This document shows positions 1 to 8,688 of a stretch of 64,000 nucleotides of DNA, piece after piece. The first letter of the stretch is position 1. Every line of letters begins with the position of its first letter. The position numbers and the translations under genes were made by a program. The DNA comes from UBA4636 sp045534575 (GTDB lineage Bacteria; Bacillota; Clostridia; Christensenellales; Borkfalkiaceae), in contig JAZSJZ010000012.1 of NCBI GenBank assembly GCA_045534575.1, positions 8,158 to 72,157 of the forward strand, written 5' to 3'. The notes below the pieces were generated by a model. The model was given only the letters and a program-made list of their open reading frames with translations. It did not search any database and was not told the DNA's origin.

Positions 1-966
1 GCATGGGCCGATGAACACAATTTTGCAGTTTTTATCAAGCCCCTTTAGATATTTTCCAAGCGACGCCATAGGCGAGAGCGTTCCCGAAATTTGCCCCTTT
101 AACTCTGGAAAAGCCGTTTCAACGTATTTAACGAACGCTGGGCAACAAGAACTTGTTAAAAAGCCTTTTTCGGCAAGTTCTTGAGATTCTTTTTGCGCTA
201 CCATATCAGCGCCGAGCGCGGCTTCTAAAACGGTATCAAAGCCCAAAACTTTCAAGCCCTTAACAACTTGCCCCGTTTTTGCATAAACGAACTGGCTCGA
301 AAGTGCTGGTGCTACCATTGCAATGGTCTTATATTTGGTATTGTTCTCGCTGTTTTTCAAAATATCGATAGCGTTTAAAATAAACGACTTATCCGAAATT
401 GCGCCAAACGGGCATTGGTAAACGCACGCGCCACACTCAATGCACTTATCGTTGTTAATGCAAGCAGCGTTATCTTCATTGATGCTAATTGCCTTAACCT
501 TGCACGCTACTTGACAAGGACGTTTGCGATTGATAATTGCCGCAAAAGGACAAACCTTAGCGCACATTCCACACTCAACGCATTTGGTTTTATCGATATG
601 CGCCACATGGTTATGGTCGAAAGATATTGCTCCATTACGGCAAACGTCTTCACACCTATGCGCTAAACAACCACGACACGAAGAAGTAACCTCGTAGCCT
701 GCGGCTGGGCACTCATCGCACGCAATATCGATAACCTCAATAACGTTTGGGTTAGAAGTATCACCGCCCATAGCAAGTTTTACTCTTTCGCCTAAAATAG
801 CCCTTTCCTTATAAACGCAACAGCGCATAGTAGGAACTTTGCCGGGCGAAATAATTTTAGGTATGTCAATAAGGCTTGCTTGCAAAGTGCCGTTGAAGGC
901 TTGCCTAGCAACCTCTCTTAAAACCTTATATTTTAAATGTTGAATTTTAGTATCAAATTTTCTCAT
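1..966 (-). CDS. Monomeric [FeFe]-hydrogenase, C-terminal part missing (runs off left edge)
   Basis: This is an open minus-strand frame starting ATG at 966 and still open at base 1, so 322 residues are visible. It has several ferredoxin-like Cys clusters (for example CVECGMCAKVCP and CIECGACVYQCP). It then enters the H-cluster domain with motif L1 (TSCCPAFV) and the beginning of L2 (FIGPC). The N-terminus (MRKFDTKIQHLKYKVLREVA) is typical of the monomeric group B-like hydrogenases of Clostridia. The family oxidises or evolves H2 with ferredoxin in the cytoplasm. It lies 187 bp downstream of the HydS/phosphatase genes on the same strand, so co-regulation is plausible. The L3 motif and the subgroup cannot be checked here. 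Confidence 0.88.
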   Translation of the reverse strand, partial: MRKFDTKIQHLKYKVLREVARQAFNGTLQASLIDIPKIISPGKVPTMRCCVYKERAILGERVKLAMGGDTSNPNVIEVIDIACDECPAAGYEVTSSCRGCLAHRCEDVCRNGAISFDHNHVAHIDKTKCVECGMCAKVCPFAAIINRKRPCQVACKVKAISINEDNAACINNDKCIECGACVYQCPFGAISDKSFILNAIDILKNSENNTKYKTIAMVAPALSSQFVYAKTGQVVKGLKVLGFDTVLEAALGADMVAQKESQELAEKGFLTSSCCPAFVKYVETAFPELKGQISGTLSPMASLGKYLKGLDKNCKIVFIGPC

Positions 967-1071
967 TGTATCCTATAAAAACTCTTCGCCAAATAAAGAA
1001 TTTTCTAATTTTATTTTTTTGTCTTTCTAGCAAAAAATCGTTCCCGCCACCATTTTTTAATTTGTTTTAGT

Positions 1072-1099
1072 AAAAAAGTCGGTCTATAAGTCGATTATC
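1072..1099 (+). repeat. Dispersed TATAAG..TTAT element, copy 1
   Basis: An A-tract is followed by GTCGGTC, TATAAG, TCG, ATTATC. It is in the gap downstream of the SpoIIE-type phosphatase gene and matches the copy at 31370 closely. It is one of 13 copies in the window (see findings). Confidence 0.65.
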
Positions 1100-1153
1100 A
1101 AGCAGTTTTTAATTTTCTATCTTTAAACAAAATGCACTTTCTTAGATAAAAAA

Positions 1154-2326
1154 TTAAAAATAATTTATCATAATTCTTTTTCCCATACGTCTTAAACACG
1201 AAGCAAGTTCTTCAACGATGTTCATTTTAATATTGAAATTTATTGGAATATTCGGGTTTTGGTGCGCTGGGTTTATTGCTCGCCCAACGAAAAAATTAAT
1301 ATCGGTAGCCTCTTCAATTAAAAGCCTTGCAATGGTGGAAGCACCGTCATTTTCAACACCCCACTCGTTGTAAGTTTCGTTCTCTTCAAGATAGTCCTTT
1401 GCAAAGTTTAAAACTCTACTCATCGTGATAACGCCTTCGGTTACAACGTCAACCCCCTCAATTTTGCCAACAGGCGGAAGGTCTGGGCGGACAAAATCCA
1501 TTTTAACTTCTAACGGCTTTTTAAGATATTCGGCAACGATTGTCGAAGTTGTTCCACCGCAAACGATATGCTTGCCCTTTTTTTCAAGAAACATTGAAAC
1601 AATTTTTTCGTTATCATCATAATCGGCGGGCGGGCCGAACATTAAGTTCATAGGCACACGCTTTCTCACCTTTACAACGACAGCCGTAACATCATCGCCC
1701 GGGGCGTTTTCATAAAGGCGGTTGCACTCGTCAACCAAAACAGCAGAAATAACCTTTGCAGATTTAGTTTTTTTGGCTTGTTCTTCTAAAAACACGGCAA
1801 TATCTTCTTCTTGCCAGCCAAACTTAGAAACGTTGCCAATGCCCGCATGAGGACAGCCGTCCGTCATCGCCACGAAAAGATCGTTTTCTTCTAGTTCAAT
1901 TATTGAATGGAAAATTTTTTTTCCACCAATTTGCTTTTCTTCCTTTTGGTATTTTAAAGCCTTACCGCCTCTTAGCACGATAACGTGCGGGTTATCATAT
2001 TGAATAATCTCAATGCTACTAGAATCTATCAACCTAAAAATAGTAAAGGTTGAATAGGCAATGCCCCTTTTGGAGCATACGGGTAGCGTTTGAGCAATGG
2101 TTTCAACGCACTCTTCAACCGAAAGACCTTCGGCAAGCATAGTTGAAATAATTTTCGAGGTTAAAGTCGATAAAATGCTAGCCTTCACACCGCTACCGAG
2201 CCCGTCAGCGAGAACTATAACGACGTTTCCGTCCTCTTGCTCGATAACGTCAATATGGTCGCCACAAAGTTGCTCGCCGTGGTGATTTATGCTTTTGTAA
2301 CCAATATCCACGCACAAATCATTCAT
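1154..2326 (-). CDS. SpoIIE-family PP2C serine phosphatase of a hydrogenase sensor cassette
   Basis: This is a 390-residue soluble protein. Residues about 5-220 form a PP2C/SpoIIE phosphatase fold: the acidic metal-site motif ADGLGSGVKAS near residue 40, MTDGCPHAG near 156, and GDDVTAVVVKV near 210. The remaining ~165 residues form a second conserved domain that I cannot name. It overlaps the HydS gene by 8 bp and has an AAAGGAG site, so the two are translationally coupled. Group C [FeFe]-hydrogenases are known to occur beside Ser/Thr phosphatases. The inferred role is dephosphorylation of an unidentified partner in response to H2 or redox state. Confidence 0.85.
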   Translation of the reverse strand: MNDLCVDIGYKSINHHGEQLCGDHIDVIEQEDGNVVIVLADGLGSGVKASILSTLTSKIISTMLAEGLSVEECVETIAQTLPVCSKRGIAYSTFTIFRLIDSSSIEIIQYDNPHVIVLRGGKALKYQKEEKQIGGKKIFHSIIELEENDLFVAMTDGCPHAGIGNVSKFGWQEEDIAVFLEEQAKKTKSAKVISAVLVDECNRLYENAPGDDVTAVVVKVRKRVPMNLMFGPPADYDDNEKIVSMFLEKKGKHIVCGGTTSTIVAEYLKKPLEVKMDFVRPDLPPVGKIEGVDVVTEGVITMSRVLNFAKDYLEENETYNEWGVENDGASTIARLLIEEATDINFFVGRAINPAHQNPNIPINFNIKMNIVEELASCLRRMGKRIMINYF

Positions 2327-4007
2327 CGGTGATAGACTCCTTTAATTTAGAAAGCGCAATTTTGGTTTCGGCAGCCGTTTCGCCAAGAAGCGAGGCTATT
2401 TCTTGAACAACTCGCATCTGCTTTTCAACGACCTTATCGGCAACGGCAACAGTTTCAATGCAAATTTCTTCTTTGTGCCGTCTTTCGTCCTCTTCCTTAG
2501 TTACGTCTTTCAAGATAATAACGATTAGGTGCGACGCCCTATCATACGCAATAGACTGCTCGAAATATTTTCTATATTTTTCGTAATATTTACGCTCGTC
2601 GTTTATAGGTTTTTTATCTTTTAGCACACGCTCAAAGTCTTCAGCGTCCAAAATCTTGGCAACCGACTCGCCCAAAACCTCAGTTTCGTTTGAAACGCCG
2701 AGCATTTTAAGGGCTGACGGGTTGATTTGCTGAACCTCTAGGCTATCGTTCAAGGCAATAAGCCCGTTAGGCGTGTGTTGAATAATGGAAGCCGAAAAAC
2801 TTTCCGCGCGCTCTTTAAGATACGGCAAGCACATTGAAAACTCGGCTTTGCCTTGGAAAATTGCAATAGCCTTTTCACGGCAAGTATCGTAACCGCAAGA
2901 ACCGCAGTTAAGTTCGTCCTCTTCTTCTCTTTTTCCCATTTTGTGAAGAATTTCTTTAAGTTGGCTCTCGTTTGGCGTTAAGTTAGCCATATCTATTGCT
3001 GAAAACTTCTTTTCGAGCAAGCCATCTAAAGGCTTATCAACCTTAAAATCAGCCTCGCCAGCGCTCTTTACAACTTCAAGATAATTCTTGATAGGCTCGT
3101 TGAAATATTTTTGCATAATCGGCCCGCCAACACAACTTCCCGCACAAGCGTTCATTTCGATAAAGCATTTGTGAATATGCCCTTTTTCAATATCTTTTAA
3201 GGCGTTAATGCAGTTTTGAACGCCGTCAACCGCCACGAAGTTATAGCCCTTTTCAAGTTTAGAAAAAGTCTTAATAATGCCACCCGCGGTTGGGAAAAGC
3301 CTTGTTTTTCCGCCTAAGTCTTGGCTGTTTTGGGCTTTCTTTTCTTCACTGCAAATGCAAACGCCCGCAACCTTTAGCATTTGATTTAACTCCTCGAAAG
3401 TTAAAACCTCGTCAACATCGCCGTAAGAAAATAACGCCTCGTCTTTCTTGGCAATGCAAGGGCCAATAAACACGGTTTTTGCGTTAGGAAAACGCTTTTT
3501 TATATCCTTGCAGTGGGCGTGCATTGGGCTAACAACTTGCGCTAAGCAACCTATAAGTTTTGGGAAATATTTTTGAATAAGAAGGTTTACTGAGTGGCAA
3601 CAAGAACTAATCAAGACATCGGCTTTGCCACTAGATAGAATTTTTTCATATTCGTCTTTAACGAGTTTTGCGCCAATAGCCGTTTCTTCAACGCCAAAAA
3701 AACCAAGTTTTTTAAGCGCATTTTCAACCGAAGAAAAATCTGCCGAGTAAGCCGAAACAAAAGACGGCGCAAGGCTAACGATAACCTTTTCGCCACGCTC
3801 TATCATACTAAGAACGGCTTTAGTGCTATCGGCAATCTCTTTTGCGTTTTGCGGGCAAACCACGAAACACTCACCGCACAAAATGCACTCATCGGGCATA
3901 ACGCGGGCTTGATTGCCCGTAAACTTAATCGATTTAACGGGGCAATGCCTAATGCACTTATAGCAGTTTTTGCAGTTAGATTTTTTAAGTTTTAAAAGCT
4001 CAGCCAT
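2319..4007 (-). CDS. Group C (sensory) [FeFe]-hydrogenase with PAS domain, HydS-like
   Basis: Start ATG 4007 is chosen because GGGAGG lies just upstream; an in-frame start 33 bp earlier is less likely. The 562 residues contain two N-terminal 4Fe-4S motifs (CKNCYKCIRHCP, CILCGECFVVCP). An H-cluster domain follows with L1-like SSCCHS (~135), L2-like FIGPCIAKKDEA (~180) and L3-like NACAGSCVGG (~285). Then come a CGSCGYDTC iron-sulfur motif (~367) and a PAS domain (~400-510) followed by a short coiled tail. This architecture is that of putative H2 sensors (HydS). The usual Pro after the L1 CysCys is His here, which fits a sensory rather than high-turnover site. Confidence 0.88.
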   Translation of the reverse strand: MAELLKLKKSNCKNCYKCIRHCPVKSIKFTGNQARVMPDECILCGECFVVCPQNAKEIADSTKAVLSMIERGEKVIVSLAPSFVSAYSADFSSVENALKKLGFFGVEETAIGAKLVKDEYEKILSSGKADVLISSCCHSVNLLIQKYFPKLIGCLAQVVSPMHAHCKDIKKRFPNAKTVFIGPCIAKKDEALFSYGDVDEVLTFEELNQMLKVAGVCICSEEKKAQNSQDLGGKTRLFPTAGGIIKTFSKLEKGYNFVAVDGVQNCINALKDIEKGHIHKCFIEMNACAGSCVGGPIMQKYFNEPIKNYLEVVKSAGEADFKVDKPLDGLLEKKFSAIDMANLTPNESQLKEILHKMGKREEEDELNCGSCGYDTCREKAIAIFQGKAEFSMCLPYLKERAESFSASIIQHTPNGLIALNDSLEVQQINPSALKMLGVSNETEVLGESVAKILDAEDFERVLKDKKPINDERKYYEKYRKYFEQSIAYDRASHLIVIILKDVTKEEDERRHKEEICIETVAVADKVVEKQMRVVQEIASLLGETAAETKIALSKLKESITDE

Positions 4008-4051
4008 AACGCCTCCCAATGCTTTTACTTGCCTAACCAAGTTCTTGAAAA

Positions 4052-4300
4052 CTATTTAACTAGCGGTAAAACTCTCTCCATAAAGAAGTTTTTAGCCTCG
4101 TCCGCCGAGATTAAGAATTTTTGACCATTAAGTTTAACTGCAACCTTTTTCATACCGCAGTTGTTCATGCAAAACGATGCGCTAAAATTGATTTTAGATG
4201 CCAAATCGTAATCGTCAATGAGGCACTTAAAAGTCATTTGAACGTCACCCGCTCCGTTAACGTGGCAAGAACTGCCGATACATACGCTTAAATCAACCAT
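4052..4300 (-). CDS. Thioredoxin-like (2Fe-2S) ferredoxin domain protein
   Basis: The start ATG 4300 has GAGGAG 8 bp upstream and is preferred over the ATG at 4336. The 82-residue product has the NuoE/HoxE-like thioredoxin-fold pattern: CIGSSCHVNGA near residue 7 and CMNNCGMKKV near 44 supply four Cys for a 2Fe-2S cluster. It is the first gene of the sensor cassette, 44 bp ahead of the HydS gene. It probably passes electrons to or from the HydS-like protein; that partnership is inferred from gene order. Confidence 0.85.
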   Translation of the reverse strand: MVDLSVCIGSSCHVNGAGDVQMTFKCLIDDYDLASKINFSASFCMNNCGMKKVAVKLNGQKFLISADEAKNFFMERVLPLVK

Positions 4301-4327
4301 AATCTTTATCTCCTCGTCGCATAAATT

Positions 4328-4344
4328 CGATTGCATAGCAATCG
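4328..4344. promoter_or_regulatory. 17-bp palindrome in leader of hydrogenase sensor operon
   Basis: CGATTGC-ATA-GCAATCG is a perfect 7-bp inverted repeat. It lies about 20 bp downstream of the -10 box and 27 bp before the start codon. It could be an operator or an mRNA hairpin; no regulator is identified. Confidence 0.45.
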
Positions 4345-4365
4345 CGCGTAATTTTTAGCATAATC

Positions 4366-4394
4366 ATTATACCAAATTGAAAAAACTTTTTCAA
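4366..4394 (-). promoter_or_regulatory. Sigma-A-type promoter of hydrogenase sensor operon
   Basis: On the minus strand, TTGAAA (4389-4394), a 17-bp spacer and TATAAT (4366-4371), about 66 bp upstream of the 2Fe-2S gene start. Confidence 0.72.
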
Positions 4395-4512
4395 TAGTTT
4401 TTTAAAAATTATGATTTTAGTTTATTTTTTCATAAAATTTAAAACGTAAGACGAAATGCCGTTTTTTTGCTTTATATTGGAAAAAGCCACCAAAACCACT
4501 AAAATTCCCAAT

Positions 4513-4546
4513 AAAAAACGGCTTGCAAACAAGCAGTTTGCAAGCC
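4513..4546 (-). terminator. Intrinsic terminator of the his operon
   Basis: An 11-bp perfect stem (GGCTTGCAAAC / GTTTGCAAGCC) with a 5-nt loop is followed on the minus strand by a run of T. It lies 35 bp after hisJ. Confidence 0.85.
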
Positions 4547-4557
4547 AAAATATGCCG

Positions 4558-4585
4558 TTAATCGACCTATAGCCTAGTTTTTAAA
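4558..4585 (-). repeat. Dispersed TATAAG..TTAT element, copy 2 (overlaps hisJ stop)
   Basis: On the minus strand it reads TTTAAAAACTAGGC-TATAGG-TCG-ATTAA. It overlaps the hisJ stop codon and precedes the strong terminator. It is a diverged copy. Confidence 0.55.
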
Positions 4586-5354
4586 GTTCCACAAGGTCGT
4601 TTTTAAATTTTTCGTAATATTTATCAAACTCAAAGGCTACTTTCTTTTTATCGTGCGCGTCGCTCGATAAAACGAACTTTCCGCCTTTAGAGCGAATATA
4701 TTCTATTAACTTTTCGTCAGGGTAAGGCGAAGTTCTATAGCCTCTTGAAATTGCGCCAACGTTTATTTCAAACACGTTGCACACTTTCATAATCTCGTCA
4801 ATGGCGGAAAAATAAAGGTCGTAATATTTTTTATCTTTAATCTTAAAAAAGTCGGCTTTTTCGCTAAACTTGGTTAGAAGGTCAACGTGCGCAATAACGT
4901 TAGGTTTTACCCTTTTTGCAACGTCAACGAGGTTATCTAAATACGCTTTTAAAAGAAGTTTTTCGTCGCCTTTAAAATATTTTTTTATTGTTTGGGCTAA
5001 ACTTTCGGGAGTATAGTCCAAAAGTCTATAAACGCCGGGCGCAACCTTAACGTAGTGCGAGGCGGCTAAAACGTAGTCAAAACCGTCGGTAGAGGTTTTT
5101 GAAAGCGCGTCTTGCTCAACACCGCATAGAACGTTGATTTTATCTTTATATTTTTCCTTGAGGCTTTTCATTTCCTCTTGGAAAAGTTTAATCTCGGGGA
5201 TAGAAATGGTAAAAATTCTATCGAACACGCAGTAAGAGTGCGCCACAAGCCCAATGCTTTTAAGCCCTAGTTCAATGCCTCTTAAAATCAGTTCTTCGCA
5301 AGAAGACGAGCCGTCGCAATATTTAGTGTGAATATGATAATCACAATACGCCAT
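4581..5354 (-). CDS. hisJ: Histidinol-phosphatase, PHP family
   Basis: A 257-residue cytoplasmic PHP-domain phosphatase. The N-terminal metal motif DYHIHTKYCDG, VAHSY near residue 38, GVEQD near 102, HVDLL near 155 and the C-terminal SSDAHDKKKV are the expected metal-binding residues of HisJ/HisK. It removes phosphate from L-histidinol phosphate, the step before HisD. Its ATG overlaps the hisIE stop (TAATG), and it is the last gene of the operon. The position fixes the function well, since PHP phosphatases alone can be ambiguous. Confidence 0.92.
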   Translation of the reverse strand: MAYCDYHIHTKYCDGSSSCEELILRGIELGLKSIGLVAHSYCVFDRIFTISIPEIKLFQEEMKSLKEKYKDKINVLCGVEQDALSKTSTDGFDYVLAASHYVKVAPGVYRLLDYTPESLAQTIKKYFKGDEKLLLKAYLDNLVDVAKRVKPNVIAHVDLLTKFSEKADFFKIKDKKYYDLYFSAIDEIMKVCNVFEINVGAISRGYRTSPYPDEKLIEYIRSKGGKFVLSSDAHDKKKVAFEFDKYYEKFKNDLVEL

Positions 5355-6007
5355 TAGGTCATTTTCTCCTGTTTAACCTTTTTATCGATAACGTGGCGGG
5401 AAGAAAGTTCATCGAAAATATCGTCAAGCGTTATGCCCATTTCAATCATCAAAACCATAACGTGGTAAGTTAAATCTGCTATTTCGTAGATAGTTTCCTT
5501 TTTGTCGTTATTTTTAGCGGCAACGATAACCTCGGTTGACTCTTCGCCCACCTTTTTCAAAATTTTATCAAGCCCTTTTTCGAAAAGATAGGTCGTGTAA
5601 GACCCGTCTTTTTTCTCGGTTTTTCTTCCCTTTATCAATTTCATTAAAGATAAGAGCGAGAACTCGCTTAAACTATCGCTTTCAAAAAGTTCGTTGAAAA
5701 AGCAAGAATCCTCGCCCGTGTGGCAGGCTGGGCCTTCCTTTTCAACTAATACAACTAACGCATCTTTATCGCAATCGGCGGTGATAGACACGATTTTTTG
5801 ATAATTCCCGCTAGTTTCGCCTTTAAGCCAAAGAGCGTTTCTCGACCTTGACCAAAAGCAGGTTAATCCCTTTTCCATAGAAATTTTTAGGCTTTCTTTA
5901 TTCATATAAGCCAAGGTTAACACCTTTTTTGAGCGGGCGTCAACCACGATGGCAGGAATTAACCCCTTTTCGTCAAATTTTAAAGTTTCAATATCAAAGT
6001 TAATCAT
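5354..6007 (-). CDS. hisIE: Bifunctional phosphoribosyl-AMP cyclohydrolase / phosphoribosyl-ATP pyrophosphatase
   Basis: A 217-residue fusion. The N-terminal half (to ~115) is the PRA-CH domain, with LAYMN, FWSRSR, LWLKGETSG and the metal site DCDKDALVV...GPACHTG. The C-terminal half (~120-215) is the helical PRA-PH domain with KVGEESTEVIVAAKN. It performs steps 2 and 3 of histidine synthesis. An AAGGAT site precedes the ATG, and hisF ends 13 bp upstream. Confidence 0.96.
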   Translation of the reverse strand: MINFDIETLKFDEKGLIPAIVVDARSKKVLTLAYMNKESLKISMEKGLTCFWSRSRNALWLKGETSGNYQKIVSITADCDKDALVVLVEKEGPACHTGEDSCFFNELFESDSLSEFSLLSLMKLIKGRKTEKKDGSYTTYLFEKGLDKILKKVGEESTEVIVAAKNNDKKETIYEIADLTYHVMVLMIEMGITLDDIFDELSSRHVIDKKVKQEKMT

Positions 6008-6020
6008 AATTTTATCCTTA

Positions 6021-6782
6021 TTAAATTAATCGAACGTTTATTTGGTTTTCTTGAAGCGTTTTCTTTAAATCTTTTATGCCAATTTCGCCAAAATGGAAAA
6101 CGGAAGCAGCAAGCCCGGCATCCACGCGCGGAAGTGCTTTGAAAAGGTCGATAAAATCTTGAACCTTGCCCGCCCCGCCGGAGGCTATAACAGGCACGTT
6201 CACAACCTTGCAAACGGCGTCTAGCATTTCAAGGTCAAATCCCTTTTTAACGCCGTCGGTATCGATAGAGTTCAAAACAACCTCGCCAGCGCCAGATTCA
6301 ACGCATCTTAAAATCCACTCAACGGCTTCCATGCCCGTATTTACACGCCCGCCGTTTTGGAAAACTCTGTAAACGCCGTCAACCCGTTTTACGTCTGCCG
6401 AAATTACGACGCATTGGCTCCCGTATTTTTTAGCCGCCATAGGAATAAGTTCGGGGTTTTTGATTGCGCCAGAGTTTACGCTAACCTTATCTGCACCGCA
6501 CTTTAAAACACGGTCAAAATCGTCAATGGTGTTAATGCCACCGCCAACGGTGAGCGGAATAAAAACTTTTTTAGCAACTTCGGTTAAAATATCGGTGAAA
6601 AGTTTTCTGCCTTCAAACGATGCCGTAATATCATAAAAAACAAGTTCGTCCGCCCCTTCTTTTGAGTAAAAGGAAGCAAGTTCAACGGGCGAAGAAACGT
6701 CGTTCAAGCCTTCAAAGTTAACGCCCTTAACAACCCTTCCGTTTCTAACGTCTAGGCAGGGAATAATTCTTTTAGTTATCAT
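6021..6782 (-). CDS. hisF: Imidazole glycerol phosphate synthase, cyclase subunit
   Basis: A 253-residue (beta/alpha)8 barrel. Key features are the start RIIPCLDVRNGRVVKGVNF with the catalytic Asp, VGGGI, GADKVSVN, the second catalytic Asp in NSIDTDGVKKGFD, and ASGGAG. HisF uses ammonia from HisH to make IGP and AICAR. Its start lies inside the end of hisA (11-bp overlap), which implies coupling. Confidence 0.97.
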   Translation of the reverse strand: MITKRIIPCLDVRNGRVVKGVNFEGLNDVSSPVELASFYSKEGADELVFYDITASFEGRKLFTDILTEVAKKVFIPLTVGGGINTIDDFDRVLKCGADKVSVNSGAIKNPELIPMAAKKYGSQCVVISADVKRVDGVYRVFQNGGRVNTGMEAVEWILRCVESGAGEVVLNSIDTDGVKKGFDLEMLDAVCKVVNVPVIASGGAGKVQDFIDLFKALPRVDAGLAASVFHFGEIGIKDLKKTLQENQINVRLI

Positions 6783-7491
6783 ACGCCACCTTCAAACAAT
6801 CTTCAATTTTAACTGCGCCTAAATAGTAGGCTTTTCCAACAATAGCGCCGTATAAGCCGATTTTCTTAAGTTTTTCAATATCTTCAAGGCTAGAAACACC
6901 GCCCGATGCCACAACGTTAATCTTAACGTTTTTCAAAAGTTCTTCGTAAAGCTCAATGTTAGTGCCTTGCATTGCGCCGTCTTTAGAAACGTCGGTGCAG
7001 ATGATAGTTTTTACGCCTAAGTTTTCTAGTTTTTTGCAAAACTCCACGCCCGAAATCTTAGTTGTTTCAAGCCAGCCCTTAACGGCAACAAAACCGCCCT
7101 TTAAATCAACGCCGACAGCAATTTTTGAGCCATATTTTTCTATTGCCGAAACTAAAAACTTTTCGTCTTCAACCGCCGCCGTGCCCAAAATTACCCTTTC
7201 AACGCCAAGCGATAAATATTTTTCAACCGTTTCTAAGTTTCTAATGCCTCCGCCAACTTCAACTTTTAAACTCGTTTCCTTAACGATTTTTTCTATCGTT
7301 TCAAAGTTTTCCGTCGTGCCGTTTTTTGCTCCATCAAGGTCAACAAGGTGCAACCATTTTGCGCCGCTTTTTTCGAACTCTTTAGCAAAAAAAGGCGGAT
7401 AATCGCTATATACGGTAACTTTTTCATAATCGCCCTTAAGAAGGCGCACTGCTTTTTTGTTTAATAAATCTATTGCGGGAAGTATTTCCAT
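6772..7491 (-). CDS. hisA: ProFAR isomerase
   Basis: A 239-residue barrel paralogous to HisF. It has ILPAIDLLNKKAVRLLKGDY at the N-terminus with the catalytic Asp, WLHLVDLDGAK, VGGGIRN, and the second catalytic Asp in CTDVSKDGAMQG. It catalyses the Amadori isomerisation of ProFAR to PRFAR. It is 1 bp downstream of hisH with a GAGGTG site, mid-operon. Confidence 0.97.
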   Translation of the reverse strand: MEILPAIDLLNKKAVRLLKGDYEKVTVYSDYPPFFAKEFEKSGAKWLHLVDLDGAKNGTTENFETIEKIVKETSLKVEVGGGIRNLETVEKYLSLGVERVILGTAAVEDEKFLVSAIEKYGSKIAVGVDLKGGFVAVKGWLETTKISGVEFCKKLENLGVKTIICTDVSKDGAMQGTNIELYEELLKNVKINVVASGGVSSLEDIEKLKKIGLYGAIVGKAYYLGAVKIEDCLKVAYDN

Positions 7492-7492
7492 A

Positions 7493-8101
7493 TCACACCT
7501 CTAAAAAGGCTTTCAAAATTTTAAGCCCAACGTTTCCGCTCTTTTCGGGGTGGAACTGGCAACCAAAAACGTTGCCACGCCCAACGGAAGCGGTAAGATT
7601 TGCGCCATAAGAACAAGTCGAGGTAACGCTATCACACATAGCGCCATAGAACGAGTGCACGAAATAAACGTGCTCGCCCTCGTCAACGTATTTAAAAATA
7701 GCGCTTTTTTCGCCCACGAATTTTAAAGCGTTCCAACCGATATGCGGAATTTTTAATTGCTTTGGTATGACCTCGCTAATGGCTCTAACCTCGCCTTTAA
7801 TTAGACCCAAACCCTTATGCTCGCCAAACTCAAAACTTTTTTCAAACAAAAGTTGCATACCAAGACAAATGCCAAGAAGTGGCGTGCCGTTTTTCGCCTT
7901 TTCAATGATAACGTCTGCTAATCCTAAAGAAAACAACTTTTTGCTAGCATCGCCAAACGCTCCAACGCCGGGAAGAATAATCTTATCGGCTTTTTTAATT
8001 GTATCAATATTGCCACTGACAACCGCTTCTTCGCCAATCTCTAAAAGCGAACTTTTTAGCGAGAACAAGTTGCCAACGCCGTAATCTACGATAACGAGCA
8101 T
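7493..8101 (-). CDS. hisH: Imidazole glycerol phosphate synthase, glutaminase subunit
   Basis: A 202-residue class I glutamine amidotransferase. The nucleophile Cys is in LLGICLGMQLLFE (~80), and the catalytic His and Glu are in GCQFHPEKSG near the C-terminus. VDYGVGNL at the start and LPGVGAFG are family signatures. It supplies ammonia to HisF. Its ATG overlaps the hisB stop by one base. Confidence 0.97.
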   Translation of the reverse strand: MLVIVDYGVGNLFSLKSSLLEIGEEAVVSGNIDTIKKADKIILPGVGAFGDASKKLFSLGLADVIIEKAKNGTPLLGICLGMQLLFEKSFEFGEHKGLGLIKGEVRAISEVIPKQLKIPHIGWNALKFVGEKSAIFKYVDEGEHVYFVHSFYGAMCDSVTSTCSYGANLTASVGRGNVFGCQFHPEKSGNVGLKILKAFLEV

Positions 8102-8688
8102 TATAAAACACCTTTAGTTGATAAAACTTTATCTTTATTTTTTTCGTCGATTGCAACGGCTTTTCTCATTGCTCTGCCAAACGCCTTGAAAGTGCCTTCG
8201 ATAATGTGGTGAGAATTAGTGCCGTAATATTCGTTGATATGCAAACAAAGTTGTGCGTTTCTCACAAAGCCTAAGAAAAACTCTTCAACAAGTTCGGTAT
8301 CGAAATCGCCAACCTTTTGAGCGGGAATTTTAATGCTCGAAACGAGAAGCGCCCTTCCGCAAATATCAACGGCGCACATAACCAAAGATTCGTCCATTGG
8401 CACGATTTCACTGCCGTAGCGGTAAATGCCCTTGTTATCGCCAAGCGCTTTTTTGAACGCAAGACCTAGGCTTATGCCAACGTCTTCAGTGGTGTGGTGG
8501 AAGTCAACTTCCTTATCGCCTATGCACGAAATTTCTAGGTCAAACCCACCGTGGCGAGCAAACAAGGTTAGCATGTGGTCTAAAAAACCACACCCCGTGT
8601 TTACGTTTGCTTGACCTTCGCCGTCAAGATTTAACGAAAGTTTAATATCGGTTTCGTTAGTTTTTCTCTCGATTAACGCCTCTCTCAT
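8101..8688 (-). CDS. hisB: Imidazoleglycerol-phosphate dehydratase
   Basis: A 195-residue monofunctional IGPD of normal length. It has the Mn-binding motifs GCGFLDHMLTLFARHGGFDL, DFHHTTEDVGI, NSHHIIEGTFKAFGRA. It has no fused phosphatase domain, consistent with the separate hisJ. The start overlaps the hisC stop by 4 bp with GGAGG upstream. Confidence 0.97.
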   Translation of the reverse strand: MREALIERKTNETDIKLSLNLDGEGQANVNTGCGFLDHMLTLFARHGGFDLEISCIGDKEVDFHHTTEDVGISLGLAFKKALGDNKGIYRYGSEIVPMDESLVMCAVDICGRALLVSSIKIPAQKVGDFDTELVEEFFLGFVRNAQLCLHINEYYGTNSHHIIEGTFKAFGRAMRKAVAIDEKNKDKVLSTKGVL

